A stretch of DNA of 7,560 nt from an uncultured Chlorobiales bacterium (GTDB lineage Bacteria > Bacteroidota > Chlorobiia > Chlorobiales > Chlorobiaceae). The stretch spans positions 1 to 7,560 of the forward strand of contig CAIUQW010000189.1 in assembly GCA_903901395.1 (NCBI GenBank). The letters are read 5' to 3'. Under the pieces are notes generated by a model. The model made no database searches. It was not told where the DNA came from and saw only the letters and a list, made by a program, of their open reading frames with translations. A program made the translations under genes and the position numbers. Below, in pieces: positions 1-6,321 of the stretch (positions are counted from its first letter, which is position 1; the number at the start of each line of letters is the position of its first letter).

Positions 1-891
<891 letters not shown>

Positions 892-922
892 CGCCGAGAG
901 ATTGTCAGACTGAATGTAGTAC

Positions 923-974
923 CCTGCCCTCATGCTGCTTGCGGTAAAAAAACGCAAAGAGGCATGAGGGCAGG
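923..974 (+). terminator. Long hairpin downstream of clpC, possible terminator
   Basis: Perfect 13-bp inverted repeat: cctgccctcatgc (923-935) pairs with gcatgagggcagg (962-974). The 26-nt interior adds a 5-bp stem, ttgcg (939-943) with cgcaa (953-957), closed by an A-rich loop. It lies 31 bases after the clpC stop. The tail (ttgcctt) is only weakly T-rich, so it may be an inefficient terminator, an mRNA 3'-end stabiliser or part of a structured RNA. Confidence 0.5.
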
Positions 975-990
975 TTGCCTTATCGGCTGA

Positions 991-1032
991 ACGGGTTGCA
1001 GCCGGTCTGGCTTGCTGCACAGGTCAACCCGT
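991..1032 (+). other. Imperfect stem-loop just upstream of the secreted-protein gene
   Basis: Outer 8-bp perfect stem acgggttg (991-998) with caacccgt (1025-1032). The interior can form a short stem such as agcc (1000-1003) with ggct (1009-1012). It ends 8 bases before the ribosome binding site of the next gene and starts 16 bases after the preceding hairpin. It may be a 5'-UTR structure. I recognise no known riboswitch class in it. Confidence 0.35.
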
Positions 1033-1040
1033 AATGTTAC

Positions 1041-1047
1041 GAAGGGA
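1041..1047 (+). promoter_or_regulatory. Ribosome binding site for the gene at 1053
   Basis: Purine-rich gaaggga ends 5 bases before the ATG at 1053. It is the only clear Shine-Dalgarno sequence in front of a well-supported start in this window. Confidence 0.6.
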
Positions 1048-1052
1048 CAACT

Positions 1053-1517
1053 ATGAATAACAGATCGATACTCGCTGTACCCCTGATCTCCGCTACGATG
1101 TTACTGTACGCAGGCTTGTCGGCACTCGCCGCCGAGGAGGCGGCATGGTATCAGCCCCCGCCGCCATCGGCCAATCAGCCGAGCGAAACACCGAAACCCA
1201 TGCCGGTACAACCGGCGCCACCTCCACCCATGCCGCCGCAACCTCCACCCCGGCAAGAGGAGTACCGTGACTGGAGGCCGATGCATTATGACATGCCGAT
1301 GCACTACCGGATGATGGAACCGGAAATGATCTACGGTTATCAGCTCATGACGCCGAAAGAGCGTCTCGACTATATGAGACGGCTGCATTCGGCCAGAAGC
1401 TTCGAGGAGCGGGAACGGCTCCGTCTGGAGCATCACCGCCTCATGCAGGAGCGCGCCAGAAAGCGTCACATGATGCTGCCAGACATGCCTGGCCCAGGCC
1501 GTGGCCCCGGCTGGTGA
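1053..1517 (+). CDS. Small secreted proline-rich, Met/His-rich protein of unknown function
   Basis: 154 residues. The start is set by the Shine-Dalgarno sequence at 1041-1047. Residues 1-26 form a signal peptide (Arg4, hydrophobic 6-25, probable cleavage after Ala26 in ALA|AEE), so the product should be periplasmic or exported. Residues 35-66 are a proline-rich low-complexity linker. Residues 77-145 carry 12 Met and 6 His, with MHY repeats at 77-79 and 83-85. The C-terminal part contains LMTPKERLDYMRRL (98-111) and a charged helix with EHHRLMQERARKR (126-138). That pattern resembles a conserved 'LMTPEER...EHH..MQERA' segment I recall from uncharacterised exported proteins of proteobacteria. 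No cysteines and no enzyme motif are visible. The Met/His richness could suit metal binding, which is speculation. It is monocistronic, with its own hairpin leader and intrinsic terminator. Confidence 0.8.
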   Translation: MNNRSILAVPLISATMLLYAGLSALAAEEAAWYQPPPPSANQPSETPKPMPVQPAPPPPMPPQPPPRQEEYRDWRPMHYDMPMHYRMMEPEMIYGYQLMTPKERLDYMRRLHSARSFEERERLRLEHHRLMQERARKRHMMLPDMPGPGRGPGW

Positions 1518-1534
1518 ACACTGAATGCAATCAG

Positions 1535-1572
1535 AAGGCCGCCTCATGGCTCTTGAGGCGGCCTTTCGTTTG
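1535..1572 (+). terminator. Intrinsic terminator of the secreted-protein gene
   Basis: Perfect 12-bp GC-rich stem aaggccgcctca (1535-1546) with tgaggcggcctt (1554-1565), a 7-nt loop and a T-rich tail (ttcgttt). It begins 17 bases after the TGA stop at 1515-1517, a textbook rho-independent layout. Confidence 0.85.
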
Positions 1573-1828
1573 GTCCGCGAGGAAGGATGAGGTGCGGAGA
1601 ACGGGCCGGCTTCAGTCAAACGTCAGACTCGATGTCTGGGAGTTGGCTCCGCCAGTCGAGATCATGACGATGAAGCTTCGGCGAAAGACCTGAAAATCGC
1701 GACCGGATGACGCATCGATATTGATTGCATACCACTATATTATCGTTTGCCGCCCTAATTTCGACAGACAGGCAAAGGTTGTTGTAACGCGCTGATCAGT
1801 AGACACTTACCATTGATTTTATACCCAC
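1573..1828. other. Intergenic region between terminator and dedA
   Basis: About 256 bases with no convincing gene on the plus strand. The left part (to about 1735) has coding-like GC content and holds a minus-strand open stretch listed separately. From about 1715 the base composition becomes AT-richer, with several TATA-like hexamers (around 1736-1743 and 1816-1823), as expected of a dedA promoter. I could not pair any of them with a properly spaced -35 box. Confidence 0.5.
1612..1734 (-). pseudogene. Possible C-terminal remnant of a minus-strand gene
   Basis: On the minus strand, an open frame of about 40 codons runs from just after a TAG (1735-1737) to a TGA (1612-1614). It contains INIDASSGRDFQVF and VMISTGGANSQTSSLTFD. 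Codon use is like that of real genes here. There is no suitable start codon, no ribosome binding site and no neighbouring continuation, so it could only be the tail of a decayed gene or part of a dispersed repeat. I recognise no family, and a frame this short can occur by chance. Confidence 0.2.
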
Positions 1829-2473
1829 ATGGAACTTTTCTCAAAGCTGGCTGACTTTATCCTGCATATTGACGTACATCTGCAACTTCTCGCATCAGAG
1901 TATGGCGTCTGGCTTTACGGCATTCTTTTTCTGATCGTGTTCTGCGAGACCGGGCTGGTCGTCACGCCGTTCCTGCCGGGCGACTCGCTGCTCTTCGCCG
2001 CCGGGTCGCTTGCCGCGATTCCGCTGTCGCAGCTTGATCCGCACTGGCTCTTCGCCATATTCACCAGCGCGGCGCTGCTTGGCGATACGCTCAACTACTG
2101 GATCGGCAGAGGACTCGGACCAAAGGTGTTTCATTTCGAAAAATCCGCCTTCTTCAACCCGGAACACCTGCAAAAGACGCACGGGTATTTTGAGAAATAT
2201 GGCGGAAAGACGATCATCATCGCCCGATTCATCCCGATTGTCCGCACCTTCACTCCATTCGTGGCGGGCATCGGTGCTTTGCCCTATCCGAAATTCATCA
2301 TGTTCAGCATAGCAGGAACACTGCTCTGGGTTGGAATTTTCTGCTACGGCGGATACTTTTTCGGACAACTTCCGGTGATCAAGAGCAACCTGAAGCTGAT
2401 GATCGTGGGGATTATCGCTGTATCGGTGATGATTCCGGCTGTCGAGTACCTGAAGCATCGACTCCGGAAATGA
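1829..2473 (+). CDS. dedA: DedA family membrane protein
   Basis: 214-residue polytopic inner-membrane protein, closely resembling E. coli DedA along its whole length. Family members are tied to membrane homeostasis and transport of lipid carriers (undecaprenyl phosphate for UptA-type members). Visible signatures are the ILHIDVHL amphipathic start (11-18), FCETGLVVTPFLPGDSLLF (38-56) with acidic Glu40 and Asp52, GDTLNYWIG (85-93), and ARFIPIVRTFTPFVAGIG (132-149) with Arg133 and Arg139. These acidic and basic positions match those essential in E. coli YqjA/YghB. Hydrophobic segments lie around 27-62, 72-92 and 142-175, with a last helix at about 189-207 and a basic tail. The ATG at 1829 lacks a Shine-Dalgarno sequence but gives the usual DedA N-terminus and length. 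Which substrate it moves cannot be told from sequence. Confidence 0.92.
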   Translation: MELFSKLADFILHIDVHLQLLASEYGVWLYGILFLIVFCETGLVVTPFLPGDSLLFAAGSLAAIPLSQLDPHWLFAIFTSAALLGDTLNYWIGRGLGPKVFHFEKSAFFNPEHLQKTHGYFEKYGGKTIIIARFIPIVRTFTPFVAGIGALPYPKFIMFSIAGTLLWVGIFCYGGYFFGQLPVIKSNLKLMIVGIIAVSVMIPAVEYLKHRLRK

Positions 2474-2514
2474 GCATCGCGACATCGATGATCCCGAAAA
2501 CGGGCAAAAAAATA

Positions 2515-2544
2515 TTATGGTAATTTCCCGAATCTTCTTATACT
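2515..2544 (+). promoter_or_regulatory. Candidate promoter of tRNA-Pro
   Basis: A -10-like tatact (2539-2544) lies 12 bases before the mature tRNA 5' end, leaving room for a short leader. The best -35 match at 18-bp spacing, ttatgg (2515-2520), is weak. The surroundings are AT-rich compared with flanking DNA. Confidence 0.35.
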
Positions 2545-2556
2545 CCTGTCCTTCAT

Positions 2557-2630
<74 letters not shown>

Positions 2631-2691
2631 CAAGTTTTTCCCTCCTTCATCCGGATGAGTTCCTTTCTCAACAAAAACCGGAATTTCAATT

Positions 2692-3168
2692 ATGAACTTT
2701 GAATACCAATTCGTGTGCGAGCTGAAAGAGCTTGCGCCAACCCCTGCCCTTCTCATTCGGGCAAGCACCACCATGAGCGAGCTCGGTTCGCTGTTTGAAA
2801 GCGGCTATCATGATATTCTGCAACTGCTTGCAAGCCAGCAGAAAGCCCCGTCCGGGCCGCCCTTCGCCCGCTACTTCGGCATGAGCGCCGGAACCTTCGA
2901 GATCGAATTCGGCTTCCCCGTCGAGGGGAGCGTCGAGGGCGACGGAAGGATCGTCAGCGGCTCGACTCCGTCGGGCAAAGCCGCGAGCTGCATGTATATC
3001 GGCCCGTACGGCGAGATCGAGGGGGCATACGATGCGCTCATGAAGTGGGTTGACGACAACGGATTTGCCCTGAGCGGCGAGGCGTACGAAGTCTATCTCG
3101 ACAATCCCGCCGAAACACCACCCGACCAGCTCAGGACGCGCGTCTACTTGATGCTTGCCGAAGGCTGA
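2692..3168 (+). CDS. Stand-alone GyrI-like / effector-binding domain protein
   Basis: 158 residues forming one GyrI-like (AraC effector-binding, PF06445-type) domain with no DNA-binding domain attached, so it is probably a soluble cytosolic ligand-binding protein or hydrolase. Visible signatures are YIGPYGEIEGAYDAL (102-116), then GEAYEVYLDNPAETPPDQLRT (from 129). Glu133 in the EVY motif is at the position of the conserved binding-pocket glutamate. Family members bind hydrophobic or cationic drugs, and some hydrolyse cyclopropanoid toxins. From memory, a Chlorobaculum tepidum member (CTR107) was solved structurally and binds several compounds; whether this is its orthologue is unchecked. The ATG at 2692 has only a poor ribosome binding site (ggaa at 2680-2683), but domain homology starts at once. 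The tRNA ends 61 bases upstream, and no cognate regulator is adjacent. Confidence 0.85.
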   Translation: MNFEYQFVCELKELAPTPALLIRASTTMSELGSLFESGYHDILQLLASQQKAPSGPPFARYFGMSAGTFEIEFGFPVEGSVEGDGRIVSGSTPSGKAASCMYIGPYGEIEGAYDALMKWVDDNGFALSGEAYEVYLDNPAETPPDQLRTRVYLMLAEG

Positions 3169-3215
3169 CGGGAATTGTCTCCCTGCTGCGGTGATTCTAT
3201 AAAGAGAAAGAACTT

Positions 3216-3221
3216 TATAAT
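3216..3221 (+). promoter_or_regulatory. Candidate -10 element for the FAD oxidoreductase gene
   Basis: A perfect tataat sits 20 bases before the ATG at 3242, in a short AT-rich patch between two GC-rich genes. No good -35 is seen at 16-18 bp spacing. The transcript leader would be only about 14 nt, with no Shine-Dalgarno sequence. Confidence 0.4.
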
Positions 3222-3241
3222 TATATCACCGACAGCCTCGA

Positions 3242-4720
3242 ATGAATCTGCGCGAACTGCATTGCATTGTCATCGGAGCCGGAATCGGGGGTCTTGCCGC
3301 CGGAGCGCTGCTCGCCCGCCGCGGTGTTCAGGTAACCGTACTCGAAGCGCGTCACTATCCGGGCGGCTGCGCATCCACCTTTACCTCCGGCGTCTATCGC
3401 TTCGATTCGGGGGCGACGGTAGGGTGTGGCTTCCACTCCGGTGGGCCGCTCGACAGGCTTGGCCGTGAGCTTGACATCGCCTGGCCGGTACAGCGCGAAC
3501 CGGTGGCGTGGCAATACCGCCATGGCGATCTCCGCCTCGATCTTCTGCCTTCCCGCGACAACATCATCGCCCGCTTTCCCGGCTCGAAAACTTTCTGGGA
3601 CGAACAGGCCCGCATCGCCCGTGCGCTCTGGCGTCTGTCCGCCGAGGGACTGCCGTGGCCCGTCTCCGGTTTGCGGGATGTTGCCGGAGTTGCCGGGCGG
3701 GCGCTCGCATCGCTGCCGGATTCCGTCCACCTGCTGCCTTTCGTGCAGCGCACAGCCTGGGAGTGGCTCGCTTCGCACGGACTCGATTCCGACCCCGACT
3801 TTGTGCGCTTTATCGACGCCCAGCTTCTGATCTCCGTCCAGACCACCTCGCGCCACGCCAATGTGCTGAACGCGGCTATCGCGCTCGACCTGCCGGTGGC
3901 GGGAACATGGCGCGTCGAGGGCGGCATCGGCACCGTGGCTCGCCTGCTTGCTGAATCGATCGAGCGCGATGGCGGCGCGGTATTGTACAGCAAGAAGGTG
4001 ATCCGGATCGATAGCATCCAGAGAGAAGTGCTCGGCGTTGAAACCAGTGATGGCGACGCGCTTGCCGCCGATATGGTGGTTGCCAACCTCACACCAGAAT
4101 CTCTCGATTATCTCGATGATTCAAGTCCGGCCAGTGTCCGTGATCTGTTGCCACCCTCCGGCTGGAGCGCCTTCATGCTCTATCTCGGCGTCGATTCGTC
4201 AGTTTTCGAACGCGCCGGAGCCGATCATCTGCAACTTGTCGCTCCGGAGGGCGAGCTTGGCGAGTGCCGGAGCCTCTTTGTCTCGGCTTCACCGGCTGGA
4301 GATGCTGAACGGGCACCCGAAAAACAGCGTGCCGTCACCATTTCGACACATACCAAAGCTGTTCCGTGGTTCGAAACCCTGCATCAGAACCGGGAGCAGT
4401 ACGAAAGCATGAAAAAGGAGTACACGGATAGGACGCTGACGCTTCTCTTCGAACAGCTTCCGGAAGCGCATGACGCTCTCTGTTCGGTGACGGCGGCCAC
4501 GCCGCTCTCCTGGGAGTTCTGGACGGGACGGCGATGGGGCAATGTCGGCGGCTACGCGCAGACTTCGCTGTTCGGCGTCCGTGGGCCAGCCACGAAGTAC
4601 AACAATCTTTTCCTCACCGGCGACTCTGTTTTTCCCGGCCAGTCGCTGCCGGGCGTCGTCACCGGAGCACGCCGGACGGTTGAACTGGTACTACGGCGAG
4701 CCGGGAAACTGCGGTGGTGA
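3242..4720 (+). CDS. FAD-dependent oxidoreductase of the CrtI / phytoene desaturase-carotenoid isomerase family
   Basis: 492 residues. The N-terminal dinucleotide-binding fold has GxGxxG as GAGIGG (12-17), the ribose-binding acid Glu35 in VLEARHYPGG, and GGCASTF (41-47). The C-terminal family signature NLFLTGDSVFPGQSLPGVV (456-473) binds FAD and is typical of CrtI-type desaturases, CrtH-type isomerases and related lipid or quinone flavoproteins. Such enzymes desaturate or isomerise polyisoprenoids at the membrane. Green sulfur bacteria make chlorobactene and isorenieratene with CrtP, CrtQ and CrtH enzymes plus several uncharacterised paralogues. No carotenoid gene is beside it, so the substrate is unknown and no symbol is given. 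The start is the first ATG giving the usual fold and has no Shine-Dalgarno sequence. It appears monocistronic and is followed by repeat hairpins. Confidence 0.85.
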   Translation: MNLRELHCIVIGAGIGGLAAGALLARRGVQVTVLEARHYPGGCASTFTSGVYRFDSGATVGCGFHSGGPLDRLGRELDIAWPVQREPVAWQYRHGDLRLDLLPSRDNIIARFPGSKTFWDEQARIARALWRLSAEGLPWPVSGLRDVAGVAGRALASLPDSVHLLPFVQRTAWEWLASHGLDSDPDFVRFIDAQLLISVQTTSRHANVLNAAIALDLPVAGTWRVEGGIGTVARLLAESIERDGGAVLYSKKVIRIDSIQREVLGVETSDGDALAADMVVANLTPESLDYLDDSSPASVRDLLPPSGWSAFMLYLGVDSSVFERAGADHLQLVAPEGELGECRSLFVSASPAGDAERAPEKQRAVTISTHTKAVPWFETLHQNREQYESMKKEYTDRTLTLLFEQLPEAHDALCSVTAATPLSWEFWTGRRWGNVGGYAQTSLFGVRGPATKYNNLFLTGDSVFPGQSLPGVVTGARRTVELVLRRAGKLRW

Positions 4721-4734
4721 TGGCGCGGCTTTCA

Positions 4735-4755
4735 GGGCAACCGCAAGGGTTGCCC
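4735..4755. repeat. Palindromic 21-nt hairpin, copy 1
   Basis: Stem gggcaacc (4735-4742) pairs perfectly with ggttgccc (4748-4755) around a 5-nt gcaag loop, and is followed by ctac. It resembles the 'GTAGGGGC...' intergenic palindromes I recall as dispersed in many bacterial genomes, including Chlorobiota. It has no T-tract, so it is not a classical terminator. It starts 15 bases after the FAD oxidoreductase stop. Confidence 0.7.
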
Positions 4756-4802
4756 CTACCGAAATCAGGCCGCAAATCCATAATTTCTCTCTCCCTTTGT
4801 AA

Positions 4803-4823
4803 GGGCAGGCCTCGCGCCTGCCC
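4803..4823. repeat. Palindromic 21-nt hairpin, copy 2
   Basis: Stem gggcaggc (4803-4810) pairs perfectly with gcctgccc (4816-4823) around ctcgc. It has the same length, loop size and outer five base pairs (GGGCA/TGCCC) as the hairpin at 4735, while the inner three pairs differ with pairing kept. Confidence 0.7.
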
Positions 4824-4847
4824 AGGTTCCGGTCAACCACCGAACCT
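4824..4847. repeat. Third hairpin, abutting copy 2
   Basis: aggtt (4824-4828) pairs with aacct (4843-4847) and cggt (4830-4833) with accg (4839-4842). There is a single bulged C at 4829 and a 5-nt loop. It directly follows the previous hairpin, giving two stacked stem-loops about 50 bases before the radical SAM gene. Confidence 0.45.
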
Positions 4848-4859
4848 CGTACAAGTTCC

Positions 4860-4889
4860 TTATCACTTTTCCCCGCCTCCTTGTATATT
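4860..4889 (+). promoter_or_regulatory. Candidate promoter of the radical SAM gene, possibly giving a leaderless mRNA
   Basis: ttatca (4860-4865) matches the -35 consensus at four of six positions, followed by an 18-bp spacer and -10-like tatatt (4884-4889). The expected transcription start falls at or next to the ATG at 4896. No purine-rich ribosome binding site precedes that ATG. Confidence 0.35.
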
Positions 4890-4895
4890 CGATCT

Positions 4896-6146
4896 ATGGA
4901 GCTTCAGGAAAAAATCACGATCCTGTCGGGAGCGGCGCGGTACGATGCGTCGTGCGCGTCGAGCGGTTGCAGCAGCGATACCCCGCGCCGGGGGACGGGC
5001 AACACCTCGCAGGGGGGCATCTGCCACTCGTGGGCGGATGATGGGCGGTGCATTTCGCTCCTGAAAATCCTCCTCTCCAACGACTGCCGCTACGATTGCG
5101 CCTACTGCGTCAACCGCTCGTCCAACCCCGTGCCGCGTGCGTCGTTCACTGCCCGGGAGGTGGTCGATCTGACGATGGATTTCTACCGGCGCAACTACAT
5201 CGAGGGGCTGTTTCTCAGCTCGGCGGTCAACGTGAGTCCCGACCACACGATGGAGGCGATGGTGCGCGTGGCGGAAATCCTGCGCAACGAGGAGCGTTTC
5301 GGCGGGTACATCCATCTGAAAATCATTCCCGGCAGCAGCCCGGAACTTGTCCGCCGCGCGGGGCTGGCCGCCGACCGCATCAGCGTCAACATCGAGCTGC
5401 CCTCCAGCGAGTCGCTGCGCAGGCTCGCGCCGCAGAAGAGCAAGGAGGCGATTCTCGCGCCCATGAAGCTGATCGGCGCGGAGGCTGGCGTCAGCCTCGT
5501 CGAGCGGCGCAAGAGCCGCAAAGCGCCGCGATTCGCGCCTGCCGGGCAGAGCACGCAGATGATCATCGGCGCGAGTCCCGAAACCGATCTGCAAATCCTC
5601 CGCCTCTCGCAGGGCCTCTACCAGCGGATGAACCTCAAGCGCGTCTACTACTCGGCCTTCGTGCCGGTCAACGACGACAACCGCCTGCCGGTTCTCGCCG
5701 CGCCGCCACTTCTGCGCGAGCATCGCCTCTACCAGGCCGACTGGCTACTGCGCTTTTACGGCTTTTCGGCGGAGGAGATTCTCTCGGACGACGCGCCAAA
5801 TCTTGACGAGTCGTTCGACCCCAAAACCGCCTGGGCGCTGCGCAATCCGGGATTCTTCCCGGTCGAAGTCAACCGCGCCGACTACGCCACGCTGCTTCGC
5901 GTGCCGGGCATAGGCGTCACCTCCGCTCGGCGTATCATCGCCGCCCGCCGCTTCGCCCCCATCTCGCCCGAAGGAATGAAAAAGATCGGCGTGGTCATGA
6001 AGCGGGCGAAATATTTCATCACCTGCTCTGGCCGTCCGTTCGAGAGAACTGACCAGCAACCCGCCCGCCTCCGACAGAGCCTGCTGCTCGGCGACGGCAC
6101 CGAAGCAAAGGTTCCGAGGCAGCTGGTGTTGCCGGGACTGGGGTGA
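4896..6146 (+). CDS. Putative DNA modification/repair radical SAM protein (TIGR03916-like) with helix-hairpin-helix
   Basis: 416 residues. The radical SAM cluster motif CX3CX2C is CRYDCAYC, with Cys64, Cys68 and Cys71 binding the 4Fe-4S cluster that cleaves S-adenosylmethionine. An unusual conserved-looking N-terminus precedes it: YDASCASSGC (16-25), GICHSW (41-46) and DGRCISLLKILLSNDC (49-64). This adds Cys20, Cys25, Cys43 and Cys52, possible extra metal ligands. Barrel segments include SVNIELP (163-169), STQMIIGAS (219-227) and VYYSAFVPV. Near the C-terminus, LLRVPGIGVTSARRII holds a helix-hairpin-helix (PGIG at 337-340), typical of sequence-independent DNA binding. This suggests a DNA substrate, but the reaction is unknown. 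The ATG at 4896 gives the family N-terminus (MELQEKITILSGAA); an in-frame TTG at 4881 would add five residues. The DUF4130-type gene follows in the same direction. Confidence 0.9.
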   Translation: MELQEKITILSGAARYDASCASSGCSSDTPRRGTGNTSQGGICHSWADDGRCISLLKILLSNDCRYDCAYCVNRSSNPVPRASFTAREVVDLTMDFYRRNYIEGLFLSSAVNVSPDHTMEAMVRVAEILRNEERFGGYIHLKIIPGSSPELVRRAGLAADRISVNIELPSSESLRRLAPQKSKEAILAPMKLIGAEAGVSLVERRKSRKAPRFAPAGQSTQMIIGASPETDLQILRLSQGLYQRMNLKRVYYSAFVPVNDDNRLPVLAAPPLLREHRLYQADWLLRFYGFSAEEILSDDAPNLDESFDPKTAWALRNPGFFPVEVNRADYATLLRVPGIGVTSARRIIAARRFAPISPEGMKKIGVVMKRAKYFITCSGRPFERTDQQPARLRQSLLLGDGTEAKVPRQLVLPGLG

Positions 6147-6154
6147 AGAAGCAA

Positions 6155-6203
6155 TTGATAGTTGACAGTTGACAGTTGACAGTTGATAGTTGATAGTTGA
6201 TAA
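6155..6203. repeat. Heptanucleotide tandem repeat, seven units
   Basis: Seven consecutive 7-bp units start 8 bases after the radical SAM stop. The order is TTGATAG, three TTGACAG, two TTGATAG, then TTGATAA. The only differences are C/T at position 5 and the last base. Such heptamer arrays resemble the short tandemly repeated sequences described in cyanobacteria and are prone to copy-number change by slippage. No gene function is implied. Confidence 0.9.
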
Positions 6204-6220
6204 TGAAGCAGCAGAAATTT

Positions 6221-6235
6221 GGAGCAAAAAAATGC
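6221..6235 (+). promoter_or_regulatory. Alternative ribosome binding site and start codon for the DUF4130-type gene
   Basis: ggag (6221-6224) lies 7 bases before an ATG at 6232 that is in frame with the start at 6322 and would add 30 residues. The 6322 ATG has no Shine-Dalgarno sequence. The added residues (MPRITLHNLLIPIVPNVPTV...) are partly encoded by a 9-bp repeat and do not look like the family N-terminus, so either start could be used. Confidence 0.35.
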
Positions 6236-6262
6236 CCCGCATCACGCTTCACAATCTTCTTA

Positions 6263-6298
6263 TCCCAATCGTCCCAAATGTCCCAACCGTCCCATTTT
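6263..6298. repeat. Nine-base tandem repeat, four units
   Basis: Units TCCCAATCG, TCCCAAATG, TCCCAACCG and a divergent TCCCATTTT follow without gaps. The TCCCA core is constant and the last four bases vary. The unit length is a multiple of three, so copy-number change would not shift the frame of the possible N-terminal extension (IVP-NVP-TVP). Confidence 0.75.
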
Positions 6299-6321
6299 CC
6301 AAGATTCACCGCCGCACGCCC

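Noticed and set aside
1101..1619. Minus-strand open frame over the secreted-protein gene and its terminator
   Set aside because: It reads through a perfect intrinsic terminator. The protein is a low-complexity Arg/His mirror of the proline-rich gene.
1587..1667. Small plus-strand frame of 26 codons preceded by ggaagg
   Set aside because: The purine tract touches the ATG, leaving no spacing, and the peptide has no recognisable feature.
2492..2515. Possible dedA terminator (cccg-aaaa-cggg followed by an A-run)
   Set aside because: The stem is only 4 bp and the tail is A-rich, not T-rich, on the coding strand.
3221..3856. Minus-strand open frame opposite the FAD oxidoreductase gene
   Set aside because: Antisense shadow with no recognisable motif. 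The plus-strand frame is well supported.
4863..5723. Long minus-strand open frame opposite the radical SAM gene (286 codons)
   Set aside because: It is a mirror of GC-rich codon bias. The protein is an Arg/Ala/His-rich mix with no domain, while the plus strand has clear radical SAM motifs.
6155..6298. CRISPR array
   Set aside because: The repeats are contiguous 7-bp and 9-bp units with no spacers and no cas genes nearby.
6019..6309. Minus-strand frame with repeated NYQLSTVNCQLS and WDGWDIWDDWD peptides
   Set aside because: The peptide repeats are just the 7-bp and 9-bp DNA repeats translated. There is no other coding evidence.
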